64,000 bases of DNA from Clostridia bacterium (GTDB lineage: Bacteria > Bacillota > Clostridia > Lachnospirales > Bianqueaceae), in contig CAAFMN010000064.1 of NCBI GenBank assembly GCA_900764045.1, positions 1 to 64,000 on the forward strand. The letters run 5' to 3'. The translations under genes and the position numbers were made by a program. This document shows, piece after piece, positions 1 to 8,498 of this stretch. The notes beneath the pieces are model-generated. The model did no database searches and was not told where the DNA came from. It saw nothing but the letters and a program-made list of their open reading frames with translations. The first letter of the stretch is position 1; each line of letters opens with the position of its first letter.

Positions 1-21
1 AGAAGTCCGTCCCTCCACGAA

Positions 22-240
22 AAATCAAGAGAAAACTATAAACCTCTGGCACACATAAGAGCATTATTCCTCGAAAGTGTACCAGAGGTTTTCAAAAATC
101 CAGAGAACCCTATAAAAAATCTGGTACACTCAGGAGTCTCACTCTCCTAAGTGTGCCAGATTATTTCAGGAATCTAGGGAACCCTATAAAAAATCTGGTA
201 CACTCAGGAGTCTCACTCTCCCAAGTGTACCAGATTTTGG
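22..240. repeat. three tandem hairpin repeats, period about 74-77 bases
   Basis: Three successive units each carry an inverted repeat. The arms are 41-54/77-90 (one mismatch), 118-130/150-162 (one mismatch) and 190-204/224-238 (perfect, core TCTGGTACACT). Units two and three also have a small inner GGAG/CTCC stem. The linkers between units are alike too (AATCYAGRGAACCCTATAAA-type), so the repeated unit is linker plus hairpin. A fourth copy lies inverted at 26640-26720. The units lie downstream of the minus-strand gene at 257-898 and could act as its terminator. A REP-like or MITE-like origin is inference. Confidence 0.8.
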
Positions 241-256
241 GTTATAGGGACATGTC

Positions 257-898
257 TTATTGAATCACTCCGACGCAGCGCAGCCATGCCTCCGCAATCA
301 CTGCGTGTCCGTACTCTGTCGGATGCACGCCGTCTGCTGTAAGCTCTTCCTGACGGACTCCCTGGCTCATGTATTCTGCAAACAGTTTCGGCAGATCGAT
401 ATAATAATCCGCCATCTCCTGTCCGACCGCGCGGATCCTCTCGCGTTTGGGCTCGAAGTCTTCATGCCAGCTGACCTTTTTCGGATCCGAATCCAGCAGA
501 TAGGGCTCCAACACAAGGATCTTGGCCTGCGGCAGATCTCTGCGGATCCGTCCCAGCAGCTCACGGACATTGGCCTGTGTCGTCTCATGCGGAATCACGT
601 GTCCTTCATTCCACCCATGCCAGGTATCGTTGATACCGATCATAACCGATACAAAATCCGGCTGAAGGGCCAGTACATCCTGTTCGTAGCGGGTCAGGAG
701 ATCCGCTGAAGTATTGCCGCTGATCCCCCGATTCAGAAAAACAATTTCCTGTTCAGGCAAAAGCGCCTGATAGGCTCTGGCTGTTCGAGCCGCATAGCCG
801 CGGCCCCATTCTGTATCCACTGTACGGCTGCGTCCCGCATCCGTAATAGAATCTCCGTAAAATAATACTCTCGCACCCTTTTGAAATACCGTATTCAA
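257..898 (-). CDS. SGNH/GDSL-family hydrolase
   Basis: This 213-residue protein is a probable esterase or lipase-type hydrolase of the SGNH superfamily, without a signal peptide and so probably cytoplasmic. All four family blocks are visible. Block I is GDSIT near residue 16 with the nucleophilic Ser. Block II is GISGN near 60, block III is GIND near 88, and block V is DGVHPTEYGH near 190 with the catalytic Asp and His. The length is normal for single-domain members. It starts 20 bases after serC on the same strand, so the two are probably co-transcribed. The substrate cannot be told; deacetylation of sugars or a phospholipase role are both possible for this family. Confidence 0.88.
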   Translation of the reverse strand: MNTVFQKGARVLFYGDSITDAGRSRTVDTEWGRGYAARTARAYQALLPEQEIVFLNRGISGNTSADLLTRYEQDVLALQPDFVSVMIGINDTWHGWNEGHVIPHETTQANVRELLGRIRRDLPQAKILVLEPYLLDSDPKKVSWHEDFEPKRERIRAVGQEMADYYIDLPKLFAEYMSQGVRQEELTADGVHPTEYGHAVIAEAWLRCVGVIQ

Positions 899-918
899 TA
901 GACTGCCTCCTTTATGTT

Positions 919-2007
919 TTATGCGTTTCTCTCTTCAAATTCTTTCATAAAGGCTGCCAGCTTCTCCACACCCTCCATCGGCATCGCGTTATAGATGGAA
1001 GCGCGCATACCACCGACGGAACGATGTCCCTTCAAGTTGGAGAATCCCGCAGCCGTACTCTCCTTGACAAACTTAGCGTCCAGCTCTTCATTGCCGGTGC
1101 GGAACGTGACATTCATCATAGAACGGTCGATCGGATCGGCTACCGCCTTAAACATCTTACTCTGATCCAGAAAATCATACAAAATCCGGCACTTCTTTTC
1201 ATTGCGTGCCTTCATCGCCTCCAGGCCGCCCAGCGACTGAATCCACTCCAATACCAGTTTGCAGACATAGATCGGGTAGGTCGGCGGTGTATTATACATG
1301 GAAGCATTCTTGATCTGCACCGCGTAGTCCAGCATTGTAGGCGTCGCGGGCAGCGTATGCCCTGCCAGGTCCTCCCGGATGATCACAACCGTGAGACCTG
1401 CCGGAGCGATATTCTTCTGCGCACCCGCATAGATCAGCCCGAAACGTGAAACATCCACAGGCTCGGACAAAATACAGGAAGACATATCGGCGACCAGCGG
1501 AACCTCTCCTGTCTCCGGAATATAATGCCACTTGGTTCCGAAAATCGTATTGTTCATACAAATATGGACATAATCGGCCTGAGAATCCAGCTCCAGTTCC
1601 TCCTGTTCAGGAACCCGGGCAAAATTGCAATCCTGTGTCGTACCGGCCAGATGAATCTGATCGCTGAACTTCTGGGCTTCCTGATAAGCCTTCTTGGAAA
1701 ACTGTCCTGTCACCACATAATCGGCCCGTCCGCTTCTCAGCAGATTCATGGGCACCATCGCGAACTGCGTACTGGCTCCGCCCTGCAGAAACAACACCTT
1801 ATACTGATCCGGAATCTGCATGACCTCTCGGAACAATACCTCTGCCTGTGTAATGATCTCATCGTATACTTTGGAACGATGGCTCATCTCCATCACGGAC
1901 ATTCCGCTGCCGTTATAATTCAGCATCTCCGCCGCGCATTTTTCCAATACCTCTTGCGGCAGCATCGACGGCCCTGCAGAAAAATTATAGATTCTGTGAT
2001 CGAACAT
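919..2007 (-). CDS. serC: phosphoserine aminotransferase
   Basis: The 362-residue protein matches SerC throughout. It is a fold-type I PLP enzyme that converts 3-phosphohydroxypyruvate and glutamate to phosphoserine and 2-oxoglutarate in serine synthesis, and it can also act in pyridoxal phosphate synthesis. The N-terminus (YNFSAGPSMLP) is the family signature, and GAQKNIAPAGLT near residue 195 carries the Schiff-base Lys. GKGHRSVGGMRAS-like sequence near the C-terminus binds the phosphate. Its length is typical. A promoter lies at 2048-2076 and the ribosome site is a GGGGGAG run just upstream of the ATG. serA is not adjacent. Confidence 0.96.
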   Translation of the reverse strand: MFDHRIYNFSAGPSMLPQEVLEKCAAEMLNYNGSGMSVMEMSHRSKVYDEIITQAEVLFREVMQIPDQYKVLFLQGGASTQFAMVPMNLLRSGRADYVVTGQFSKKAYQEAQKFSDQIHLAGTTQDCNFARVPEQEELELDSQADYVHICMNNTIFGTKWHYIPETGEVPLVADMSSCILSEPVDVSRFGLIYAGAQKNIAPAGLTVVIIREDLAGHTLPATPTMLDYAVQIKNASMYNTPPTYPIYVCKLVLEWIQSLGGLEAMKARNEKKCRILYDFLDQSKMFKAVADPIDRSMMNVTFRTGNEELDAKFVKESTAAGFSNLKGHRSVGGMRASIYNAMPMEGVEKLAAFMKEFEERNA

Positions 2008-2047
2008 ACAATCTCCCCCTTAGACTTAATAATAATGGATTAGCGCT

Positions 2048-2076
2048 ATTGTAGCACAGTACCATTCTAAAGTAAA
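2048..2076 (-). promoter_or_regulatory. promoter for serC
   Basis: On the minus strand TTTACT (2071-2076) and TACAAT (2048-2053) are separated by 17 bases, 41 bases upstream of the serC start codon. This is a good vegetative sigma-type promoter by inspection. Confidence 0.6.
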
Positions 2077-2086
2077 GAAAAAATTC

Positions 2087-2129
2087 ATCTCCTCCTCTCA
2101 AAAAATGAAATTATACGAGAGGAGGAGAT
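2087..2129 (-). terminator. perfect 13-bp stem-loop between the S-component gene and serC
   Basis: The arms 2087-2099 and 2117-2129 are perfect complements with a 17-base loop. On the minus strand the stem is followed by GAATTTTTTCTTT, so it can terminate transcription from the gene at 2164-2775. The arms are pure purine/pyrimidine (CTCCTCC and GGAGGAG), resembling anti-Shine-Dalgarno and Shine-Dalgarno sequences. Confidence 0.6.
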
Positions 2130-2163
2130 ATTATCCGCTTTATAACTGTAAATATTTAAGTTG

Positions 2164-2775
2164 TTAGTTTGCCTTCTTCGCTTTCCCTACCGACAGCAGC
2201 AGTCCGGAACGGCGCAGTACCGGCGCCAGCGCCGCATACAGCAAAACGGCGATCAATACCGCGGCAATGGCATTCACAAAGGTAGACAGTGCCGACCACT
2301 TTGCCAGAATATCGGCCAAAGCCGGTTCCGCGCCCAAAAAGTATCTTTTTCTTATATAGGACATCACCGGATCAACCAGTACATTGAACGCCATACCGAC
2401 AACCGATCCCAGCAAGGACCACTGAAATACCTTCTTACCTTCTGTCTGCTCTGACAGATGTCCTACATGATGCGCTACGGCTCCGACAATCAGGCCAATG
2501 CAGAACTTCATAATAAAAGTCTGCGGCGCGCTGGTCGCGTATCCGCTCGTCAGATCGGCGATCGTCATTCCGACAGCGCCTGCCAGTCCTCCCTTGACAC
2601 CGCCCAGAAGCAATGCCGCCAATACACAGAACGCATTGCCCAAATGCAGTGCTGTCTTGCCTCCCGGCAGAGGAATATCAATTCTTAAGAATTGAAATCC
2701 AATGTAGCACAACGCCGCGAACAGCGCCGTCTGCGCAAGTGCAACCGTCGTCTCATGATACCTTTTTGTAGCCAT
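2164..2775 (-). CDS. ECF transporter S component (substrate-binding membrane subunit)
   Basis: This 203-residue, very hydrophobic protein has about five to six membrane segments and fits the energy-coupling-factor S-component group (ECF-ribofla_trS type). The conserved loop HLGNAFCVLAALLLGG followed by GGLAGAVGMTIADL is seen at residues 45-75. Such subunits bind a vitamin or similar small molecule and work with a shared EcfT-EcfA module, which is not encoded here. The substrate is not evident. The mRNA leader can fold (2781-2828) and may control translation. A terminator-like stem-loop follows the gene. Confidence 0.8.
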   Translation of the reverse strand: MATKRYHETTVALAQTALFAALCYIGFQFLRIDIPLPGGKTALHLGNAFCVLAALLLGGVKGGLAGAVGMTIADLTSGYATSAPQTFIMKFCIGLIVGAVAHHVGHLSEQTEGKKVFQWSLLGSVVGMAFNVLVDPVMSYIRKRYFLGAEPALADILAKWSALSTFVNAIAAVLIAVLLYAALAPVLRRSGLLLSVGKAKKAN

Positions 2776-2780
2776 ATCTC

Positions 2781-2828
2781 TAGCCCTCTCTTCTTCAGAT
2801 TCTCACCGGCTCCGCCGGTATTGGGCTA
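2781..2828 (-). promoter_or_regulatory. foldable leader in front of the ECF S-component gene
   Basis: In the minus-strand transcript an inner hairpin ACCGGC-GGA-GCCGGT (2805-2819) sits inside an outer pairing of 2823-2828 with 2781-2786 (UAGCCC with GGGCUA). The outer stem overlaps the likely ribosome site (GAGGG, eight bases before the ATG), so folding could hide it. I do not recognise a known riboswitch class here. Confidence 0.35.
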
Positions 2829-2891
2829 ATCATATACCACATCTGGCCTTATCGCAATGTCCAATTTAATCATTTTTAACCGGGCCAGTTT

Positions 2892-4379
2892 TCAATCCTT
2901 CTGTCTTGAATTATCTTCTGCCTGCTGCGCCAGGGCCTTTTCAACATCCTCTTTGCTCAGGGTCACGAGCTGCTCATCCGTCACCTTGTCATAGCCCACG
3001 AGGCGGTTCGCCTGCTGTGTGATCGTCTTTTCAAAGAGATTCCTGGCATCTCTGGCATTGGCGAAGTTCTCCGGCTTATGCGCGCAGCGCTCCACAAAAT
3101 ACTGGCTCAACAGCGCCTTAGCCTCCTCGGTGATCTCGTACCGGTTCTTGGCGCACATGCTCTCATAGATCTTGAGAAGCTCGTCCGGATCGTAATCCTC
3201 AAAGAAGATAAATGTGTTGAAACGGGAACGCAGTCCCGGATTGGACTGTAGGAACTTCTCCATGAGCTCGGTATATCCGGCCACAATCACGACCAGATCA
3301 TCTCGATGATCCTCCATCGCCTTCAGAAGCGTATCGACTGCCTCCTGTCCGAAGTCATTGATCCCTGTATTGGCCGTAAGGGTATACGCCTCATCGATGA
3401 ACAGCACGCCTCCGAGAGCGCTCTCCACCGTCTCCATCACCTTGCCCGCCGTCTGTCCTATATAGCCGCTTACGAGTCCCGACCGGTCTACCTCCACCAG
3501 CTGTCCTCCGTAGAGAATCCCCAGGCCTTTATAGAGTCCTGCCAGAATTCTGGCCACCGTGGTCTTGCCTGTTCCGGGATTGCCGGAAAAGACCAGATGC
3601 ATGGAGACCACCGCCTGCGGCAGCCCACGCTCCTTGCGGATCTGCTTGATCTTAAGGACATTGATCAGATTATTGACTTCTTCCTTGACCCGTTCCAGTC
3701 CTACCAGAGAATTCAGCTCATCCAACAGCTCCTCGGCGGTCTTCTCCGGCTTGCTCTCTTCCGCCGCCTTTTCCTCTCTCTGGACCGCCGTCTTTACTCC
3801 CGACGATGGCTTCGCTCCTGAAACCGGCTCCGGCTTCTTATGCTTCCGTCCACTCATGGGCTTCAGATCCCCTGCCGCGTTTCCGGATTGGACATTGTAA
3901 TGCCGCAGATATTTCTGTAGATTCAGGATATAGACCGTCATGTTGTCCAGCTCGATCGCGTCGATATCATTGTTGCCGGAGATCATGGCCTGTCCCAACT
4001 CTCTGTACAGGTTGACCAGATCCTGCGCGTAAACCGTTTTCCCGCCTTTTTTCAGGCTGCGTACGTCCATCCGCACGCACTCCTGCACGGACTTGGGGAT
4101 CTGCGCCTCATAGCTGGCGCCAAGGTTTCTCTCATAATAATACATCATGATCTGTTCCTTGGTCAGATACATCCCCGTCACCTGATTGATAAACCGGACC
4201 TCACTGTTCAAGATTCGATGCTCATAGCACGCCGTATGAATCAGATAAAATACGATCTCAAGCCTCGTACAGTCGCGAAAGCTCAGCTTCTGGTCAGAAA
4301 ACGCTCCTTCCTGTGTCTGCAGTCTGTCGCATACACGGTATATCCTGTCACATTCTATTCTCAGCTGGTCTACCGTCAT
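2892..4379 (-). CDS. AAA+ ATPase of the SpoVK/CbbX type
   Basis: From the preferred ATG at 4379 the protein has 495 residues. The N-terminal ~200 residues have no domain I recognise. They are followed by a charged linker and then an AAA+ core of the CbbX/SpoVK family. Walker A is GNPGTGKTT, Walker B is VLFIDEAY, and a conserved LRSRF stretch with an arginine finger follows. Such proteins act as ring-shaped ATP-driven remodelling machines; the client here is unknown. An upstream in-frame ATG at 4421 lacks a ribosome site, whereas GGTGG precedes 4379 at a suitable distance. The domain call is firm; the role (sporulation or otherwise) is open. Confidence 0.85.
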   Translation of the reverse strand: MTVDQLRIECDRIYRVCDRLQTQEGAFSDQKLSFRDCTRLEIVFYLIHTACYEHRILNSEVRFINQVTGMYLTKEQIMMYYYERNLGASYEAQIPKSVQECVRMDVRSLKKGGKTVYAQDLVNLYRELGQAMISGNNDIDAIELDNMTVYILNLQKYLRHYNVQSGNAAGDLKPMSGRKHKKPEPVSGAKPSSGVKTAVQREEKAAEESKPEKTAEELLDELNSLVGLERVKEEVNNLINVLKIKQIRKERGLPQAVVSMHLVFSGNPGTGKTTVARILAGLYKGLGILYGGQLVEVDRSGLVSGYIGQTAGKVMETVESALGGVLFIDEAYTLTANTGINDFGQEAVDTLLKAMEDHRDDLVVIVAGYTELMEKFLQSNPGLRSRFNTFIFFEDYDPDELLKIYESMCAKNRYEITEEAKALLSQYFVERCAHKPENFANARDARNLFEKTITQQANRLVGYDKVTDEQLVTLSKEDVEKALAQQAEDNSRQKD

Positions 4380-4458
4380 GATTACCACCGTCTCTTCCCT
4401 ACAATTCGCGGAATCCCGCATCTAAAAGGGTACCATGATCGGTTCCAAAAGTCAATCC

Positions 4459-5100
4459 TTATTCCAGAATCGCATACCCCATAATCTGTATATCCGTACA
4501 TAAATAGCGCTGCCGCTGGCACTGATCGCCGCAATTGCCTTCGATCGTGCAGACATACCCTTGATCCACACTTTCCACAATACCCACATGGTCTTCCGCG
4601 CCGTCCTGCACTCCGCCGCGCACCCAGTCAAAAAAGATCAAGTCGCCGGGCTGAGGCTCATACTCCTCCCTCTCCCGCCAGCGCCCTGCCTCCTTCAGCC
4701 ATGCTCCATCGCAAATGGAAAACTTCTGCAAGGTTCCATCCTCAATATAGCCGCATTGATCCGCACACCAGCTGACAAAGCAGGCGCACCATTCCACACG
4801 TTCAGAAAAACCGTACCAGCGCCAGTATTTTTCTCCGCCCGTATTGCCGATCTCCTGACTGGCAATCTGGACCAGTCGGGACCGTCGGCTCTCGCGCACG
4901 CTTTCTTCCGGCCGCACAAGGATGCCGATATCTTCCTTTTCCCATACCGCCGGCATCTCCTGGCTGCGAAGGACCTGTCCCGCATCTTCCTCATCTTCTT
5001 CCGCATGTCTCGGATAAAAGACAGCGATCACCAGCATAATGCCGATCAATGTCAGCAATATGGTCAGGATCGGATCCGGACCGCGGCCTCGTCTGCGCAT
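4459..5100 (-). CDS. membrane-anchored CHAP-domain cell-wall hydrolase
   Basis: The 213-residue protein begins with MRRRGRG and one hydrophobic segment (about residues 10-28), giving a signal-anchor. A CHAP (NlpC/P60-like) amidase or endopeptidase domain follows outside the cell. The catalytic Cys lies in EWCACFVSWC and the His in AEDHVGIVES, with the PGDLIFF block between them. CHAP enzymes cut peptidoglycan peptides or amide bonds. It sits between the GTPase-NYN gene and the AAA+ gene with short gaps on the same strand. The precise cleavage site cannot be read from sequence. Confidence 0.87.
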   Translation of the reverse strand: MRRRGRGPDPILTILLTLIGIMLVIAVFYPRHAEEDEEDAGQVLRSQEMPAVWEKEDIGILVRPEESVRESRRSRLVQIASQEIGNTGGEKYWRWYGFSERVEWCACFVSWCADQCGYIEDGTLQKFSICDGAWLKEAGRWREREEYEPQPGDLIFFDWVRGGVQDGAEDHVGIVESVDQGYVCTIEGNCGDQCQRQRYLCTDIQIMGYAILE

Positions 5101-5149
5101 GGCGTCCCTCCAGCGCTTTTTCCACTATATGTATTCCAAAACGCCGGAT

Positions 5150-7768
5150 TTATGTATGTTCCGCTTCTTCCAACGCCTGCCGCATCGCCGGATTCTTCTG
5201 CTTTTTGTTCTGCTGGCGCAGCTGTTCCCGGATCTGCTCCTGCACTTCTATCGCTTCGTCGTGGAATTCCCCTGCGGCTACACGAAGCGCTCCATGTCCC
5301 AGAACAATCATCTGTTCTGCCGCGTCTGACGTCACAACACGGACCCGGTGCTCCTTGCTGATCTCATAGACTGCCCGCTCAATATACGAATCCGCTGTCT
5401 GCGCTTCTTTGGTGTAGACGACATAAATATTATGGTAGCGGACTACATCCTCCTTGGCTCTTGGCACCTTATAGGCATCAAATACCAGTATGCAAACGCA
5501 CTGACGAAATCCCTGATAATTGGATAGAAGGTCCATCAGCCGGGTTCTCGCCGCGTCCAAACTCTCCTTGGCCAACTGCTGCAGCTCTTTCCATGCAAAA
5601 ATGACATTGTAGCCATCCACCAGAAGATACTCCTTCTGCTCCTTCCGGGGCAGAATCTCCCTTTTGTCGGAGCCGCGCGGATTCTCCGGCTTTTTTACAC
5701 TCTGGAACTCCCGTCTTGTGATCTTGCCATAGGTACGCTCAAAGATCTCCATCAGTTCCTTATCGGCGATGGGCGCCTGCGGAGGCGCGCTGCGTACGGT
5801 TTTGACGGGCTCCGTCTCCTCTGCCGGACGCTCCTGCGACCATCCTGCAAGATGCATATACTGTTCCACCTGATCCCATTTGACATTGAAACTAGCTCCA
5901 TGGGAGCAGAATACGGAATCCGGCGTATTCTCCAGATCCCGCTCCGGATCATACTGCATGGAAGCGATTACTTCATCCGCATTATGGCAGGGCTTGTATC
6001 CCATAAGGACACAGCTTAACCGTCCCATTCCCCTGGTATAGGCCGCGACCTCCAGAGGATAGGAATGCATAGACGCGACCGGCGCCGTACCGCTCAGAAG
6101 CGCCGTCTCATTCTGTACCGCGGGCGCCGTGAATTCCGCTGACATCCGCTGCAGATCGCTGAGTGCCCGTCCTACGTATTGCTGCGGGATCTCCAGCTGA
6201 AACTCATACCATGGCTCCAGCAGAACATTCTGTGCCCGCATGAGTCCCTGTCGGACCGCTCTGTAGGTTGCCTGACGAAAGTCTCCGCCTTCCGTATGCT
6301 TCACATGCGCCCGGCCGGATAAGAGCGTAATCCGCATATCCGTAATCGGAAATCCTGCCAGGACGCCCCGATGTTCCTTTTCCTCCAGATGGGTCAGGAT
6401 CAGTCTCTGCCAGTTTCTCTCCAGCACATCTTCACTGCAGGACGTGGCGAACTGCAAACCACTCCCTGGCTCTCCCGGCTCCAGCAGCAGATGCACCTCC
6501 GCGTAATGGCGCAGCGGCTCATAATGCCCTACACCCTCCACCGTGTTGGCAATGGTCTCCCGGTATACGATGCTGCCCGTACCAAACTGCACCCGCAGGC
6601 AGAAGCGTTCCTCGATCAGACGGGCCAGTACCTCCAGCTGTACCTCTCCCATAAGCTGCACATGGATCTGCCGCCGCAGTTCATTCCATATCACATGCAG
6701 CTGGGGATCCTCCTCTTCCAGCTGACGGAGCTTCACCAACGCCTGCCCCGGATCCACTCCTTCCGGCAGAATGACCTGGTATGTCAAAAAACTCTCCAGC
6801 GCCGGATGCGGCGAATCGACCTCGGCCCCCAGTCCCTGTCCCGGATACGTCCCGGTCAGTCCTGTAACCGCGCAGACCATACCGCTGACAACCGTCTCTG
6901 CCAGAGTATACCGCGGACCGGAATAGATACGGATCTGATCCGCCTTCTCTCCCTGATCCACAACCGTTTTAACCTTAAGGCTCCCTCCGGTAACCTTGAT
7001 ATGGGTCAATCGGACTCCCGCGTCCCTTGTGACCTTATAGACCTTGGCTCCGAATTCTGCCGGATAAACTTTTTCCCGGGTATATTGCTCCAGTCCCCGC
7101 AGCAGCTCCCGAACTCCGCGCAGACGAAGCGCCGAGCCAAAATAGACCGGAAAGAGCCTGCGCTCTCCAATCATCCGGATAATCTCACTCTTCTGTACCG
7201 TCTCATGCTCCAGAAATTCGGCCAGCACCGCTTCGTCACAGACTGCCATATCCTCCAGTCTGTCCTCTTCGGGTACGGTAAAGTCCACACAAGAGGTGCT
7301 GAGCTTATTCTTCAATTCCTGCAAAAGCCTTCCAGAATCTGTCCCCGGCAGGTCCATTTTATTGACAAACAAAAAAACCGGGATCCCATATCTCTCCAGC
7401 AGGCGCCACAAGGTACGGGTGTGGCTCTGCACCCCATCCGAACCGTTGATTACAAGGATCGCATAATCCAACACCTGAAGCGTACGCTCCATCTCACTGG
7501 AAAAATCCACATGTCCCGGCGTATCCAGCAAAAACACCTGCGCTCCCTCAAGCTGCAGCACCGCCTGTTTGGAGAAGATCGTGATCCCGCGCGCGCGTTC
7601 CTGCGCGTCCGTATCCAGAAACGCATCCTGATGATCGACCCGTCCCAGCGTCCTTAATTGCCCGCCTTCATAGAGCATGGCTTCTGACAACGTGGTCTTG
7701 CCTGCGTCCACATGTGCCAGAAGCCCGATACAGATCTGTTTTTTCCGGAGATCTTTCTGTTCCTCCAT
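5150..7768 (-). CDS. TetM/EF-G-like translational GTPase fused to a C-terminal NYN (YacP-like) domain
   Basis: From the ATG at 7768 the protein has 872 residues. Residues 1 to about 640 are an EF-G/TetM-type GTPase. G1 is AHVDAGKTT (18-26), G3 is DTPGHVDF near 80, G4 is NKMD near 134, and domains II-V follow. A linker of about 60 residues leads to a NYN/PIN-like domain starting EYLLVDGYNVIFAW near 712 and containing VFDAYKVP, TADSYIE and VTSDAAEQ. These resemble YacP, a putative ribonuclease. The start was chosen because the upstream extension overlaps rpiA and the ATG at 7766-7768 falls next to the rpiA stop, suggesting coupled translation. Ribosome protection against tetracycline is possible for the family but not shown. 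Confidence 0.85.
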   Translation of the reverse strand: MEEQKDLRKKQICIGLLAHVDAGKTTLSEAMLYEGGQLRTLGRVDHQDAFLDTDAQERARGITIFSKQAVLQLEGAQVFLLDTPGHVDFSSEMERTLQVLDYAILVINGSDGVQSHTRTLWRLLERYGIPVFLFVNKMDLPGTDSGRLLQELKNKLSTSCVDFTVPEEDRLEDMAVCDEAVLAEFLEHETVQKSEIIRMIGERRLFPVYFGSALRLRGVRELLRGLEQYTREKVYPAEFGAKVYKVTRDAGVRLTHIKVTGGSLKVKTVVDQGEKADQIRIYSGPRYTLAETVVSGMVCAVTGLTGTYPGQGLGAEVDSPHPALESFLTYQVILPEGVDPGQALVKLRQLEEEDPQLHVIWNELRRQIHVQLMGEVQLEVLARLIEERFCLRVQFGTGSIVYRETIANTVEGVGHYEPLRHYAEVHLLLEPGEPGSGLQFATSCSEDVLERNWQRLILTHLEEKEHRGVLAGFPITDMRITLLSGRAHVKHTEGGDFRQATYRAVRQGLMRAQNVLLEPWYEFQLEIPQQYVGRALSDLQRMSAEFTAPAVQNETALLSGTAPVASMHSYPLEVAAYTRGMGRLSCVLMGYKPCHNADEVIASMQYDPERDLENTPDSVFCSHGASFNVKWDQVEQYMHLAGWSQERPAEETEPVKTVRSAPPQAPIADKELMEIFERTYGKITRREFQSVKKPENPRGSDKREILPRKEQKEYLLVDGYNVIFAWKELQQLAKESLDAARTRLMDLLSNYQGFRQCVCILVFDAYKVPRAKEDVVRYHNIYVVYTKEAQTADSYIERAVYEISKEHRVRVVTSDAAEQMIVLGHGALRVAAGEFHDEAIEVQEQIREQLRQQNKKQKNPAMRQALEEAEHT

Positions 7769-7769
7769 A

Positions 7770-8468
7770 TTACGAACACAAAATGATCGGATTGTATCCG
7801 ATAAAAAGCCCTGTCTCCACCACACCGACAATCTGAATCAGCTTGGCTTCCAGATCCTCCTGCACATTGGTAAATCTGGCATCCAGAATGAAATTGCCGT
7901 GCTCGGTAATCACCGGGCCGTCCTTGGCCTTGGCAAGGCGCAGAACAACGTCTTCGGCTCCGAGACGGAACAGCTCCTCCCGAACATGATTGGCCGCTTC
8001 AAACTGGCACTCCACCGGTATGGAAAATTTTTCTCCCAGGGACTGCACCATCTTGGACGCATCGACCAGAATATAGCGCTGCGCGGAGCAGGCCATAACC
8101 AGCTTTTCCCGGTACATCGCACCGCCGCGGCCCTTGATCAGCCATCCATGCGGATCCACCTCGTCGGCGCCGTCAAAGCACCAATCCGGCTTCTTCTGCA
8201 TCAGCGTCGCCGTCGGAATTCCCAGAACGTCACAATGAATCTGCATCTCCTGCGAAGTCGGAACCGCTGTAATATGCATTCCTTCCTCCTTCACCCGCTT
8301 CGCGATGGCCAGTGCCGCCAAAAGAGAAGTGGAACCGGAACCGAAACCGATCACGTCTCCCTCCTTCACCTTTTCCGCCAACTGTGCCGCTACTTTTTCC
8401 TTGGCTTCCCGGTTACTGATCGCACCATTCCAGCTCATTGTCTGCCGAACTTCCTGACTCCATTCCAT
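7770..8468 (-). CDS. rpiA: ribose-5-phosphate isomerase A
   Basis: The 232-residue protein matches RpiA, which interconverts ribose 5-phosphate and ribulose 5-phosphate in the non-oxidative pentose phosphate pathway. The phosphate-binding stretch GSGSTSLLAALA near residue 43 is seen (usual form GTGST). The acidic ADEVDPHG and basic IKGRGGAMYREKLV blocks near residue 100 form the active site. Its length is normal. The stop codon is one base from the next start codon. The gene is flanked upstream by the TPM/zinc-ribbon pair, so it lies in a long same-strand transcription unit. Confidence 0.95.
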   Translation of the reverse strand: MEWSQEVRQTMSWNGAISNREAKEKVAAQLAEKVKEGDVIGFGSGSTSLLAALAIAKRVKEEGMHITAVPTSQEMQIHCDVLGIPTATLMQKKPDWCFDGADEVDPHGWLIKGRGGAMYREKLVMACSAQRYILVDASKMVQSLGEKFSIPVECQFEAANHVREELFRLGAEDVVLRLAKAKDGPVITEHGNFILDARFTNVQEDLEAKLIQIVGVVETGLFIGYNPIILCS

Positions 8469-8498
8469 TGTATATCTTCCTCCATTTCTATAAATCTG

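Noticed and set aside
22..240. CRISPR array
   Set aside because: The repeated part is the hairpin plus linker, with no variable spacers of even length and no cas genes nearby.
2776..2891. FMN or cobalamin riboswitch
   Set aside because: Short pieces (ACCGGCGG, GCCGGTGAGAATC) resemble parts of both, but the remaining conserved core of either class is missing and the leader is too short.
5150..7768. tetracycline-resistance gene of the TetM type
   Set aside because: The GTPase part is related, but the NYN fusion and housekeeping context argue for a core translation-related role; resistance cannot be claimed from sequence alone.
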